A stretch of 64,000 nt of DNA from Shinella zoogloeoides. Lineage in GTDB: Bacteria; Pseudomonadota; Alphaproteobacteria; Rhizobiales; Rhizobiaceae. Positions 1 through 8,114 of this stretch are shown in pieces. The position numbers and the translations under genes were made by a program. The stretch lies in the NCBI RefSeq assembly GCF_003574625.1, contig NZ_QNUJ01000002.1, forward strand, positions 186,001 to 250,000, given 5' to 3'. How positions within the stretch are numbered: position 1 is the stretch's first letter; each line of letters starts with the position of its first letter. The notes below the pieces were generated by a model. The model worked only from the letters and a program-made list of their open reading frames with translations. It ran no database searches and was not told where the DNA came from.

Positions 1-943
1 AGACCGCGATGATGATGATGGCGCCGGTGACGACCGTCTGCCATTCCGGCGCGACGGAAAGCACTCGCAGACCGTTGGTCAGAACCGACATGATCAGCGC
101 GCCGATCAGCGTGCCGAGAATGGTGCCGCGCCCGCCCGCAAGGCTGGTGCCGCCGATGACCACGGCCGCGATCGCCTCCAGCTCGTAGCCGAGGCCGAGC
201 GCGGGCTGGGCGGAGTTCAGCCGGCTGGCGATGAGAAGGCCGCCGATGCCGCAGATCGCGCCGGACAGCGTGTAGATGGCGATCTTCCAGAAATTCGTGT
301 TGACGCCCGAAAGCCGCACCGCCTCCTCGTTGGAGCCGAGCGCGAAGGTGTAGCGGCCGAGCACCGTGCGGCTGAGGATCCACGAGGTGATGCCCGCGAC
401 GATGAAGAGCACCAGCACCCCGTTCGGCACGGGAAAGGCCGGAACGAGCTGGCCGATCAGAGAGCCTTGCGCGATCAGGGTGAAGCCGGGCGTGTCGTTG
501 AAATAGATCGGCTTGGTGCCCGTGACGATCAGCGACAGGCCCTTGAGCACCAGCATCATGCCGAGGGTGGCGATGAAGGGCGGTATTTTCATGCGGGCGA
601 CCAGCCCGCCGGAAACGAAGCCGCAAAAGGCGCCCGTGCCGATTGCCGCCAGCACGCCGAAGGGCAGCGGCATGCCCGCCCAGGTCAGCACCACGCCCGT
701 CATCACCGCGCAGAAGGTCATCAGCGTGCCGATGGACAGATCGATGCCGCCGGTGATGATGATCATCGTCACGCCCACGGCGAGGACCCCGTTGACCGAG
801 GTGGCCTGCAGGATCGCCATGATGTTGGAGACCTGGAAGAAGTTCGGGCTGGCCAGCGAGAAGCCGATCAGCAGCACGATGAGGCTGGCAAAGGCCAGAA
901 TTTTCTGCTGCGCGCTGCCGCGCAGGCTTGCCTTTTCACTCAT
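1..943 (-). CDS. Sugar ABC transporter permease, RbsC type (3' end cut by window edge)
   Basis: Inner-membrane permease of a carbohydrate ABC importer. About 314 N-terminal residues are visible, from MSEKASLRGSAQQK, and the C terminus lies off the left edge. It is strongly hydrophobic with the BPD_transp_2 signatures GVTMIIITGGIDLSIG near residue 55 and LEAIAAVVIGGTSLAGGRGT near residue 270, both typical of the RbsC/XylH family. The ATG at 943 begins 16 bp after the stop of the ATPase gene upstream, so it is the third gene of an SDR-ATPase-permease operon. No binding-protein gene is visible and it may lie beyond the edge. The substrate cannot be read from the permease. The neighbouring SDR suggests L-fucose or a related deoxy sugar, which is inference. 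Confidence 0.93.
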   Translation of the reverse strand, partial: MSEKASLRGSAQQKILAFASLIVLLIGFSLASPNFFQVSNIMAILQATSVNGVLAVGVTMIIITGGIDLSIGTLMTFCAVMTGVVLTWAGMPLPFGVLAAIGTGAFCGFVSGGLVARMKIPPFIATLGMMLVLKGLSLIVTGTKPIYFNDTPGFTLIAQGSLIGQLVPAFPVPNGVLVLFIVAGITSWILSRTVLGRYTFALGSNEEAVRLSGVNTNFWKIAIYTLSGAICGIGGLLIASRLNSAQPALGLGYELEAIAAVVIGGTSLAGGRGTILGTLIGALIMSVLTNGLRVLSVAPEWQTVVTGAIIIIAV

Positions 944-959
944 AGTTCCCGTGTCCCCC

Positions 960-2465
960 TCAGGCAGCAGTCTTGCCGTTGCGTTGCGTTGCCAGTTCCA
1001 TGATCCTCTCCTGCTCCGCCCCGCCGGGCAGGATGCCGGTCAGGCGCCCCTCGCACATGACGGCGATGCGATGGGAAAGCCGCAACACCTCGGGCAGCTC
1101 GCTGGAAATGACGATGATCGCCTTGCCGGCGGCGGCCAGTTCGTTGAGCAGCCGGTAGATCTCCGCCTTGGCGCCGACGTCGATGCCGCGCGTCGGCTCG
1201 TCGAAGATCAGGATGTCGCAGTCGCGCAGCAGCCATTTCGCGATGACCACCTTCTGCTGGTTGCCGCCCGAGAGCAGCCGCACCTCCTGCCGGTCGCCCG
1301 GCGTGCGGATGGCGAGCTTCCGGATATAGTCCTTCGCCACAAGGGCCAGCGCGGCCTCGTCGATCCTGCCGATGGCATCGGAATGGCGCCGAAGGCTCGC
1401 CATGGCGATGTTGGCGCGCACATCCATGCCGAGCGCCAGGCCATAATGCTTGCGGTCCTCGGACAGATAGCCGATCCCCGCGCGAACGGCCTCGGCCGGG
1501 CTCGTGATGCGCAGGGGCTTTCCGTGGACGCGGATCTCGCCGCTGTCTATGGGCTCGGCGCCGAAGATGGCGCGGGCAAGCTCGGTGCGCCCCGCACCCA
1601 TCAGGCCGGCAAAACCGAGGATCTCGCCTTTCCTGAGGCTGAAGCTGATCTCCTTCAGTTCGTGCCCGCGGCTGACATTGATCACCTCCAGCGCCGTATC
1701 GGCCCCGGAAAGGTCGGGGATCGTCACCGCCTCGTCCGTCAGCTCGCGGCCGACCATCATGGAGATGATCCTGGAGATCGGCGTCTCCTCCGCCGCGACC
1801 GTCCCGACATAGGCGCCGTCGCGCATGACCGTCACCCGGTCGGAGATGCGCTTGATCTCGTCCATCTTGTGGCTGATGTAGATGATGCCGACGCCCTCGG
1901 CCTTGAGGCGGCGGATGATGGTGAAGAGCTCGGCGATCTCCGCGTCGTTGAGCGCGGCCGTCGGCTCGTCCATGATCAGCACGCGCGAGCGGTAGCTCAG
2001 CGCCTTGGCGATCTCCACCATCTGCTGGCGGGCGATGGTGAGGCCGGCGACGGGCGTGCGGGGATCCATGTGGATATTCATGCTTGCGAAGATGGCGGCG
2101 GTGTCCGCGTTCAGCTTCGCCTCGTCGAGCCGGCCGAAGGAAAGGCGCGGCTCGCGGCCGATCCAGATATTCTGCGCGACGGTGAGATCGCGCATCAGGG
2201 CAAGTTCCTGGTGGATGATGCCGATGCCGAGGTCCTGCGCCGCCCTCGGGGTGGGGATCGACACCTCCTGACCATCGACGAGGATGCGGCCGCCATCGGG
2301 CCGGTAGACGCCGGACAGCACCTTCATCAGCGTCGACTTGCCGGCACCGTTCTCGCCCATCAGCGCGTGGACCTCGCCGGTCTGCAGATCGAAATCGACG
2401 GCCTTCAGCGCATGCACGCCGGGAAAGCTCTTGTCGATCCCTTCCATTCGCACCAGTTCGCTCAT
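960..2465 (-). CDS. Sugar ABC transporter ATP-binding protein, RbsA type
   Basis: Cytoplasmic ATPase of a CUT2-type sugar importer, 501 aa, with two fused nucleotide-binding domains. The first has Walker [10 protein letters not shown] (residues 37-45) and Walker [14 protein letters not shown]. The second has the degenerate Walker [10 protein letters not shown] usual in RbsA proteins, an intact signature [15 protein letters not shown] and Walker [16 protein letters not shown]. This asymmetry is normal for the family. It lies 24 bp after the SDR gene and 16 bp before the permease gene, in one operon. Family assignment is firm. The substrate is inferred only from context. Confidence 0.96.
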   Translation of the reverse strand: MSELVRMEGIDKSFPGVHALKAVDFDLQTGEVHALMGENGAGKSTLMKVLSGVYRPDGGRILVDGQEVSIPTPRAAQDLGIGIIHQELALMRDLTVAQNIWIGREPRLSFGRLDEAKLNADTAAIFASMNIHMDPRTPVAGLTIARQQMVEIAKALSYRSRVLIMDEPTAALNDAEIAELFTIIRRLKAEGVGIIYISHKMDEIKRISDRVTVMRDGAYVGTVAAEETPISRIISMMVGRELTDEAVTIPDLSGADTALEVINVSRGHELKEISFSLRKGEILGFAGLMGAGRTELARAIFGAEPIDSGEIRVHGKPLRITSPAEAVRAGIGYLSEDRKHYGLALGMDVRANIAMASLRRHSDAIGRIDEAALALVAKDYIRKLAIRTPGDRQEVRLLSGGNQQKVVIAKWLLRDCDILIFDEPTRGIDVGAKAEIYRLLNELAAAGKAIIVISSELPEVLRLSHRIAVMCEGRLTGILPGGAEQERIMELATQRNGKTAA

Positions 2466-2489
2466 GACGCGCTCCTCCCCGTCAGGCTC

Positions 2490-3227
2490 TCAGATGGTGA
2501 CGCCGCCATCCACCAGCATGGCCTGTCCCGAGACAAATCTACTCTCGTCGGACAAAAGGAAAACCACCATCGGAACGATATCGTCGACCGTCGCAAGACG
2601 CCCCATCGGCTGGCGCGCGATGAAATCCTTCTCAGCCTGCACCGGATCGGCCGAGGCCGCAATGCGCCCGCGTAGCGAAGGCGTATCGACCGTGCCGGGG
2701 CACAGCGCATTACAGCGGATGCCCTGCTTGACGAAATCGGCGGCGATCGCCTTCGTCAGGCCGATGACGGCCGCCTTGCTGGCGCCATAGGCCGTGCGGT
2801 TGGCGAAACCCTTTATGGAGGACGCCATGGAGGCCATGTTGAGGATCGAGGCGGTTCCCGTCTTGGCGGCGCGGTCGAGCATGCCGGGCAGGCAGGCGCG
2901 TGTCAGGCGCATCATCGCCGTGACGTTGAGGTCGAAGGCGAAGGCCCAGTCCTCATCCCTGATATCGAGAAGCGTGCCGTTGTGCACCACGCCGGCGCAG
3001 TTGAAGAGGCCGTCCAGCGGGCCGACCCGGGCCGCGATGGCCTCGACCGCGTCGGGCCGGGTCACGTCGAGCACAGCCGTCTCCACGCCTTCCAGCCCTT
3101 CCAGCAACGTCCCGTTGATATCCGTCGCGATCACGCGGGCACCCTCGTCCCGGCATGCAAGGGCGCTCGCCCTGCCGATGCCCTGGCCGGCTGCCGTCAC
3201 AAGAACGGTCTTGTTTTGCAGGCGCAT
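2490..3227 (-). CDS. SDR oxidoreductase, probable 2-keto-3-deoxy-L-fuconate dehydrogenase type
   Basis: NAD(P)-dependent classical short-chain dehydrogenase, 245 aa. It has the cofactor motif TAAGQGIGRA (about residues 11-20), NCAGVVHNGT, and a catalytic set with Ser in MASMASS and YGASK. The stretch IRCNALCPGTVDTPSLRGRI followed by a GR-A pattern closely resembles, from memory, human DHRS6/BDH2 and the bacterial 2-keto-3-deoxy-L-fuconate dehydrogenases of L-fucose degradation. The start at 3227 has a GGGGAGG ribosome site about 6 nt upstream. It is the first gene of the operon leading into the sugar ABC genes. Generic SDR is certain; the fuconate role is inference from similarity plus context. 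Confidence 0.85.
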   Translation of the reverse strand: MRLQNKTVLVTAAGQGIGRASALACRDEGARVIATDINGTLLEGLEGVETAVLDVTRPDAVEAIAARVGPLDGLFNCAGVVHNGTLLDIRDEDWAFAFDLNVTAMMRLTRACLPGMLDRAAKTGTASILNMASMASSIKGFANRTAYGASKAAVIGLTKAIAADFVKQGIRCNALCPGTVDTPSLRGRIAASADPVQAEKDFIARQPMGRLATVDDIVPMVVFLLSDESRFVSGQAMLVDGGVTI

Positions 3228-3246
3228 GGTTTCCTCCCCGCTCCCG

Positions 3247-3277
3247 TTTGTATATAAAACAATGTTTCACATACAAA
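3247..3277. promoter_or_regulatory. Operator-like palindrome between SDR operon and iclR-type gene
   Basis: An AT-rich inverted repeat in GC-rich surroundings. Its two 14-nt arms (3247-3260 and 3264-3277) flank AAT and match at 12 of 14 positions; the core is AAACAATGTTT. This resembles KdgR-type IclR operators. On the minus strand, TTGTAT followed 16 bp later by TATACA overlaps the palindrome, so bound regulator would occlude the SDR/ABC promoter. Binding by the adjacent IclR protein is inferred. Confidence 0.7.
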
Positions 3278-3348
3278 TCGCTTTGACAAGGTCGCCTCCT
3301 ATGTCTTTTTTCAACAGGGTCGGTATGAGTGCTGGATCGGAGGGCATA

Positions 3349-4137
3349 ATGGCAAGGAAGACGCTAAAGACGGAATCCGGGGAAGACCTCACTGCGGACG
3401 ACAAGTACCGCGCGCCGGCGCTCGACAAGGGGCTGGACATCCTCGAAATCCTGGCGAGGCAGAGCGGCGGCATGACCCGAACGGAGATCGTGCGCGAGAT
3501 GGGGCTCAGCCCCTCGCAGATTTTCCGCATGCTGGAGCGTCTGGTCGCGCGAGGCTATGTCGCCCGGTCGGAAGGTGGCGACCGGTACTCGCTGTCGATG
3601 AAGATGTTCGTCCTCGCCAACCACTATCCTCCCTATCGGCGGCTGGCGGCCAGCGCGCAGCCGCTGATGGACGACTTCGCGCGCCAGACGGACCAGTCCT
3701 GCCACCTCGTCATCCCGGAATTCGGAGCCGGCCTCATCATCGCCCAGGCGAGCCCCGTCTCCCATTGGGAATTCCGGGCCCGGGTCGGCAGCCAGCTCGA
3801 TCTCTTCACGACGGGTTCGGGAATAGCCCTGGTCGCCTTCCAGGCGCCCGAGCGCGTGGAGGAAACGCTTCGCCAGTGGGGCGTCGCCTCCGCCGCCGCG
3901 CTCGCCGGCATCCAGGACCAGATCGATGCGGCCCGCCGGCAGGGCTATCGTCTGGGCGCTTCCGGCCAGTTCGTCGGCGTCACCGATATCAGCGCGCCCA
4001 TCTTCGGCCCCGACGGCGACGCGACCGCCGTCCTGACCTGCGCCTTCATCCAGCATGTCGACGACACCAGAGCGCAGAAGCTGGACGACGCGCTGGCGCG
4101 CCTGCTGGCCCTCACGGACACGCTCAGGCTTCCCTGA
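3349..4137 (+). CDS. IclR family transcriptional regulator
   Basis: DNA-binding regulator, 262 aa. The N-terminal winged helix-turn-helix (about residues 20-85) reads LDILEILARQSGGMTRTEI then MGLSPSQIFRMLERLVARGY. The C-terminal IclR effector domain contains TGSGIALVAF and GYRLGASGQFVGVTDISAPIF. The start at MARKTLKTES is chosen because GGAGGG lies just upstream at 3339-3344; the frame stays open further 5' but that part lies over the divergent SDR gene. It is divergent from the SDR/sugar ABC operon, which makes it the probable local regulator responding to a sugar-acid intermediate. It converges with the iron ABC ATPase gene, 24 bp away. Confidence 0.93.
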   Translation: MARKTLKTESGEDLTADDKYRAPALDKGLDILEILARQSGGMTRTEIVREMGLSPSQIFRMLERLVARGYVARSEGGDRYSLSMKMFVLANHYPPYRRLAASAQPLMDDFARQTDQSCHLVIPEFGAGLIIAQASPVSHWEFRARVGSQLDLFTTGSGIALVAFQAPERVEETLRQWGVASAAALAGIQDQIDAARRQGYRLGASGQFVGVTDISAPIFGPDGDATAVLTCAFIQHVDDTRAQKLDDALARLLALTDTLRLP

Positions 4138-4161
4138 AACGCGGCCCGCAAGCTTCGCCTG

Positions 4162-4920
4162 TCAGAGTTGATGCAGCACCAAAGGCTTGCCGTCCTTCAT
4201 CTCCACCCGCATGCGGAAGCCGAAGACGGCTTCGAGGATGTCGGGCGTCAGGGTTTCGGCGGGCGCACCGTCAGCGACGACGCGGCCCTCCTTCATGGCG
4301 ACGATACGGTCGGCATGGACGCTGGCATGGTTGATATCGTGCAGAACGACGACGATCGTCTTGCCATCCCGGTCGGCGATGGTGCGCAGCGCGCGCATCA
4401 GTTCGCGGGCATAATACATGTCGAGATTGTTCAGCGGCTCGTCGAGCAGCAGGTAGCCGGTGTCCTGCGCGAACGCCATGGCGACGAGCGCGCGCTGGCG
4501 CTGGCCGCCGGACAGCGTCTCGATGAAGCGGTCGGCAAGATCGGTGAGGTCAAAGCGGGCGAGCGCAGCCTCGATAATGGCCCGGTCAGTCCCGGTGAGC
4601 CGGCCGCGCCCATGCGGGAAACGGCCGAAGCCGACGAGTTCGCGCACGGTGAGGCGGCTCGCGACCGTCGTGTCCTGCCGCAGGATCGCGACGACCCTGG
4701 CGAGTTCCCGACCAGGGGTCCCCTCCACCGGCAGGCCGTCGATCTCGATCGTCCCCGCCTGGAGCGGCTGCAGGCGCGCCATCAGCGAGAGCAGCGTGGA
4801 CTTCCCCGCGCCGTTCGGGCCGATCAGCGCCACGACGCCGCCCTTCGGGATCGTCAGCGTGATGTCGCTGAGGATCGGCGTCGTCCGGTGCCTGAAGGAA
4901 ACGTTCTCGATACGGATCAT
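4162..4920 (-). CDS. Iron-siderophore ABC transporter ATP-binding protein (FecE/YclP type)
   Basis: ATPase powering uptake of an iron chelate, 252 aa, a single domain of usual length. It has Walker [14 protein letters not shown] near residue 33, Q-loop region VAILRQDTTV, signature ETLSGGQRQRALVAMA and Walker B YLLLDEPLNNLDMYYA. The LDEPLNNLDMYYA wording is typical of the YclP/FatE/CeuD group that works with catecholate-type siderophore binding proteins. It is the last gene of the operon and overlaps the preceding permease gene by 4 bp (ATGA). Family is certain; the exact siderophore is unknown. Confidence 0.95.
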   Translation of the reverse strand: MIRIENVSFRHRTTPILSDITLTIPKGGVVALIGPNGAGKSTLLSLMARLQPLQAGTIEIDGLPVEGTPGRELARVVAILRQDTTVASRLTVRELVGFGRFPHGRGRLTGTDRAIIEAALARFDLTDLADRFIETLSGGQRQRALVAMAFAQDTGYLLLDEPLNNLDMYYARELMRALRTIADRDGKTIVVVLHDINHASVHADRIVAMKEGRVVADGAPAETLTPDILEAVFGFRMRVEMKDGKPLVLHQL

Positions 4921-5858
4921 GCGCGGCTCCCGAGGATCAGCAGCAGGAGGAAAACAAGCCCGCCGACGAATTCGATGACGATGCCCAGCGCCGTGGCATT
5001 GCCGAGCGCATGCTGGAACAGCGTCTGCCCGCCGACGAGCGTGACGATGCCGGTGAGCGCGGCGGCCGGCAGCAGCATTCCATGGCGGCGGGTGCCGACG
5101 ATGCGCTCGGCAAGTGTCGCTACCAGCAGGCCGAACAGCGCCATCGGCCCGACGAGCGCGGTCGAAACGGCGATCAGCCCGGAGACGAGCAGCAGCAGGC
5201 CGGCCACCGTCGCCATCCAGTTCACGCCGAGGCCCGTTGCGGCATCCGGCCCGAGCGAAATCACGTCGAGCACATGGCGCGCGCGCCAGGCAGCGACCAC
5301 GCCGGCAAGCGTGAGGATCGCGGCAAAAGCGAGGAGATCGGTCCGCACCGCGTTGAAATTGGCATAACTCATGACTTGCGCCACGGCGAAGTCGTTGGGG
5401 CTTATGAGACGGGCAAGCAGGGACTGCAGGCTGCGGAACAGCACGCCGAGCACCACGCCGGCGAGCAGCATCAGCCCCATGTCGAGACGACGCTTCAGCA
5501 TCGGCAGCAGCAGTGCCGAGGCAAGCGCCATGAGCAGCAGGATTTCCGCACCGAACTTGACCTGCGGGTCGAGCGTCGCATAGCCGACGCCGCCGAGCAG
5601 GAAGATCATCGCCATCTGGCCGAAGAGATAGAGCGCATCGAGCCCCATGATCGACGGGGTCAGGATACGGTTTCCGGTGACCGTCTGGAAGATCACCGTG
5701 GAGACGGCGACGGCGACCCCCACCTGCACGAGCACGGCGAGTTTCAGGAGGCGCAGCTCGAGCACGAAGGCGATATTGCCCTTGAGGCCGATCGAAAGGA
5801 AGGCGACGGCGGCGGCAAGCGCCGCGGCACCGAGGGCGAGCAGGCGGCGGTCAACCAT
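4917..5858 (-). CDS. Iron chelate ABC transporter permease (FecCD family), second subunit
   Basis: Inner-membrane permease, 313 aa, with about nine hydrophobic segments. FecCD-family features include SIMGLDALYLFGQ, SLGPDAATGLGVN near residue 201 and ALVGPMALFGLLVATLAERIVG near residue 230, where the family contacts the ATPase. It overlaps the upstream permease by 8 bp and the downstream ATPase by 4 bp, consistent with translational coupling. By order it corresponds to YclO/FatC-type subunits. It probably forms a heterodimer with the 5851-6828 product. Confidence 0.94.
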   Translation of the reverse strand: MVDRRLLALGAAALAAAVAFLSIGLKGNIAFVLELRLLKLAVLVQVGVAVAVSTVIFQTVTGNRILTPSIMGLDALYLFGQMAMIFLLGGVGYATLDPQVKFGAEILLLMALASALLLPMLKRRLDMGLMLLAGVVLGVLFRSLQSLLARLISPNDFAVAQVMSYANFNAVRTDLLAFAAILTLAGVVAAWRARHVLDVISLGPDAATGLGVNWMATVAGLLLLVSGLIAVSTALVGPMALFGLLVATLAERIVGTRRHGMLLPAAALTGIVTLVGGQTLFQHALGNATALGIVIEFVGGLVFLLLLILGSRA

Positions 5859-6828
5859 GGCTGCCGCGTCGGAAGAGAAGCCAGAGGAAGAGCGCAGCCC
5901 CGACGACGCCCATCACGGTGCCGACCGGAATTTCATAAGGGTAGCGGATGAGCCGCCCGACGATGTCGCAGGAGAGCACCAGTCCCGCCCCGCCGGCCGC
6001 CACCCAGCCGAGCGTGCCGCGCACATTGTCGCCCTTCAGGCGCGAGACGATATTCGGCACGGCAAGCCCGACGAAGGGGATCATGCCGACGACGACCACC
6101 GAGAGAGCGGTGATGAGGGAGACCAGCACGAGGCCGATCCGCATCATGCGCGCATAGTCGATGCCGAGGCCGATGCTGGCCTCGCGGCCGAGCGCCATGA
6201 TGGTGAGGCGGTCGGCGACGAACCAGGCGACGGCGACCATCAGCGCGGTGATCCACAGGAGCTCGTAGCGCCCGCGCAGTACGCCGGAAAAGTCGCCATT
6301 GGTCCAGATCGAGAGGAATTGCAGGAGATCGGCCTGCCAGGCGATGAAGGTCGCCGCCGCCCCGACCACGCCGCCATAGACGATGCCGAAGAGCGGCACG
6401 AGGAAGGGCTGGGTCGGCGGCAGGCGGTGGGCCGTGAACAGGAAGACGGAGGTGCCGGCAAGGGCTGCGATGCCCGCGACCAGCGTCTTCGCCCAGAGGG
6501 CCCCGCCGGGCAGGAGAAGCGTCACCACAAGGATGCCGAGTTCGGCGCTCTGGGCCGTGCCGGCCGTCGCCGGCTCGACGAAGCGGTTGCGCGACAGCGT
6601 CTGCATGATGAGCCCGGCGATCGCCAGCCCCGCACCGGCAAGCAGGGCCGCGAGCGTGCGCGGCAGCCGGCTGACGAGGAGGAGCTGCAGGGCTTCCGTA
6701 TCGGACAGCACCCGGCCCGGCGACAACGGGCTGACGCCGACGAAGAGGCTCAGCACGCAGAGGATCGCGAGCCCCAGGCTCGCGATCACGCCGGTCCGCA
6801 GGGCTGACGGAGATGCCGCGGTCATCAT
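5851..6828 (-). CDS. Iron chelate ABC transporter permease (FecCD family), first subunit
   Basis: Inner-membrane FecCD permease, 325 aa from the ATG at 6828 (or 324 from the ATG at 6825). Typical elements are LVSRLPRTLAALLAGAGLAIAG near residue 50, NRFVEPATAGTAQSAELG and VGMIPFVGLAVPNIVSRLKGDN near residue 250. An in-frame extension upstream to 6945 is rejected because it lies inside the binding-protein gene and reads as Arg/Pro-rich noise. The tandem ATGATG overlaps the TGA stop of the binding-protein gene, so translation is likely coupled. Confidence 0.94.
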   Translation of the reverse strand: MMTAASPSALRTGVIASLGLAILCVLSLFVGVSPLSPGRVLSDTEALQLLLVSRLPRTLAALLAGAGLAIAGLIMQTLSRNRFVEPATAGTAQSAELGILVVTLLLPGGALWAKTLVAGIAALAGTSVFLFTAHRLPPTQPFLVPLFGIVYGGVVGAAATFIAWQADLLQFLSIWTNGDFSGVLRGRYELLWITALMVAVAWFVADRLTIMALGREASIGLGIDYARMMRIGLVLVSLITALSVVVVGMIPFVGLAVPNIVSRLKGDNVRGTLGWVAAGGAGLVLSCDIVGRLIRYPYEIPVGTVMGVVGAALFLWLLFRRGSHG

Positions 6829-7727
6829 TTCGCGGCGGAGAAGCCGTCGGTTATCGCCACCAGCACGCGGCCCAGGGACTGTACGCCTCCGTCGGCAATG
6901 TAGAATTCCGCGGCGGGCAGGTAGACGATCTGTCCCTTCTTCCAAGCGGTCGTCCCGGCCACCAGCTCGTTGTCGAGCGTGACCTTGGCGGCCTGTTCGC
7001 TGGAGGCGACGGCGACAGCGCGGTCGAGCACCAGCAACCAGTCCGGGTTCGCCTCGCGGATGAATTCGAAGGACACCGCCTCGCCATGCGTCGCGGACTG
7101 GATATCCTCCATCGCCGGCGGCAGGCCGAGCACGCCATGCACCCAGCCGAAGCGCGAGCCCGGCCCGTAGGCGGAGACCTTTGGACCATTGGTCATGACG
7201 ATCAGCGCCTTGCCCTTGCCGGCGACGGCCGCCTTTGCCGCGGCGAGTTTGGCGTCCAGCTCCTCTGCGGCGACCTTCGCCTCCTCTGCCTTGCCGAACA
7301 GGTCGCCATAGGTGGCAAGCCGCGCCTTGGCGTCGGCGAAGAGGTTGTCGCCGTCGATGGTCATGTCGAGCGTCGGCGCGATCCTGGCCGTTACCTCCGC
7401 CTTGGCCGCCGACCGGGACCCGACGATGACGAGATCGGGCGCGAGTGCGCTCAACGCCTCGAGATCCGGCTCGAACAGCGTGCCGACCGCCGTCGCATTT
7501 CCCTTCGCCGCTTCCAGCTCCGGCACGTAAAGCTTGTCGGGAACGCCTGCCGGATGGATGCCGAGCCGGTTCAGCGTGTCGATGGCCGCCGCGTCATAGA
7601 CGGCGATCGTCTTCGGCACGCCTTCGACCGAGACCGTGCCGCGCGCCGTCGAGACATCCATGGCGCTTGCCGAAAGCGCGGAGAGGACAAGCGCGGCGAA
7701 GGCGGGGAGGAAACGGGAAAATTTCAT
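6825..7727 (-). CDS. Iron-siderophore periplasmic binding protein (FatB/CeuE/YclQ type)
   Basis: Periplasmic solute-binding protein delivering an iron chelate to the FecCD permeases, 300 aa. The signal peptide is MKFSRFLPAFAALVLSALSASA, with cleavage likely after ALSASA; there is no lipobox Cys. The following sequence, GVPKTIAVYDAAAIDTLNRLG then LEALSALAPDLVIVGSRSA, matches the FatB/CeuE/YclQ cluster that binds catecholate or related siderophores. Its 3' end overlaps the first permease gene. It follows the DUF2218 gene by 33 bp. The ligand cannot be named from sequence alone. Confidence 0.93.
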   Translation of the reverse strand: MKFSRFLPAFAALVLSALSASAMDVSTARGTVSVEGVPKTIAVYDAAAIDTLNRLGIHPAGVPDKLYVPELEAAKGNATAVGTLFEPDLEALSALAPDLVIVGSRSAAKAEVTARIAPTLDMTIDGDNLFADAKARLATYGDLFGKAEEAKVAAEELDAKLAAAKAAVAGKGKALIVMTNGPKVSAYGPGSRFGWVHGVLGLPPAMEDIQSATHGEAVSFEFIREANPDWLLVLDRAVAVASSEQAAKVTLDNELVAGTTAWKKGQIVYLPAAEFYIADGGVQSLGRVLVAITDGFSAAK

Positions 7728-7760
7728 GGTTCACCTGTCATGCTGATCGTCCTGAAAAGG

Positions 7761-8057
7761 TCAGGCGGCCTTTGCCTGCCGCCAGTCGAGCGCCTCCAGC
7801 TTCTCGCGGAAGGCGAAGCGCAGCAGATGGGATTCGATGATTGCCTGCGTCTGGGCGAGCCCCTCCTCGTCCGCCGCGCTCACGGCCATGCTGAGGCCGC
7901 TCTCGTCTGCCTCGAGAATGGCTTCGCCGCGGGGAAAGCGACAGTCCCCACGGCTCTCCGTATAGGTGACGGCGATCTTGTGGGCAAAATGCTTGCAAAG
8001 CTGCACCAGATATTTCCGGCCGCTTGCGGTTTCGAGATAGGCGACGGATTCCTGCAC
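7761..8057 (-). CDS. DUF2218 domain protein in iron-uptake operon
   Basis: Small soluble protein, 98 aa, without signal peptide or membrane segment, spanned by a DUF2218-like domain (from memory). Visible features are LCKHFAHKIAVTY near residue 20 with two His residues, GEAILEADESGLSMAVSAADEEGLAQTQAIIESHL and a basic C-terminal end. Members often sit beside siderophore or heme uptake genes, and here it lies between the TonB-dependent receptor and the binding protein. No enzymatic function is known to me; a cytoplasmic role in iron-chelate handling is a guess from context. A strong hairpin separates it from the receptor gene. Confidence 0.85.
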   Translation of the reverse strand: MQESVAYLETASGRKYLVQLCKHFAHKIAVTYTESRGDCRFPRGEAILEADESGLSMAVSAADEEGLAQTQAIIESHLLRFAFREKLEALDWRQAKAA

Positions 8058-8083
8058 GGACTATCCTTTCAGAACACGAGAAC

Positions 8084-8105
8084 CCCTGCCGCCGAAGCGG
8101 CAGGG
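8084..8105 (-). other. Intercistronic UUCG-tetraloop hairpin after receptor gene
   Basis: A perfect 9-bp inverted repeat, CCCTGCCGC / GCGGCAGGG, around a 4-nt loop. On the transcribed minus strand the loop reads C-TTCG-G, the extra-stable tetraloop. It lies just after the receptor stop codon and before the DUF2218 start. There is no T run after it, so it suits mRNA 3'-end protection or partial attenuation rather than full termination. Confidence 0.8.
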
Positions 8106-8114
8106 ATCGGGAGA

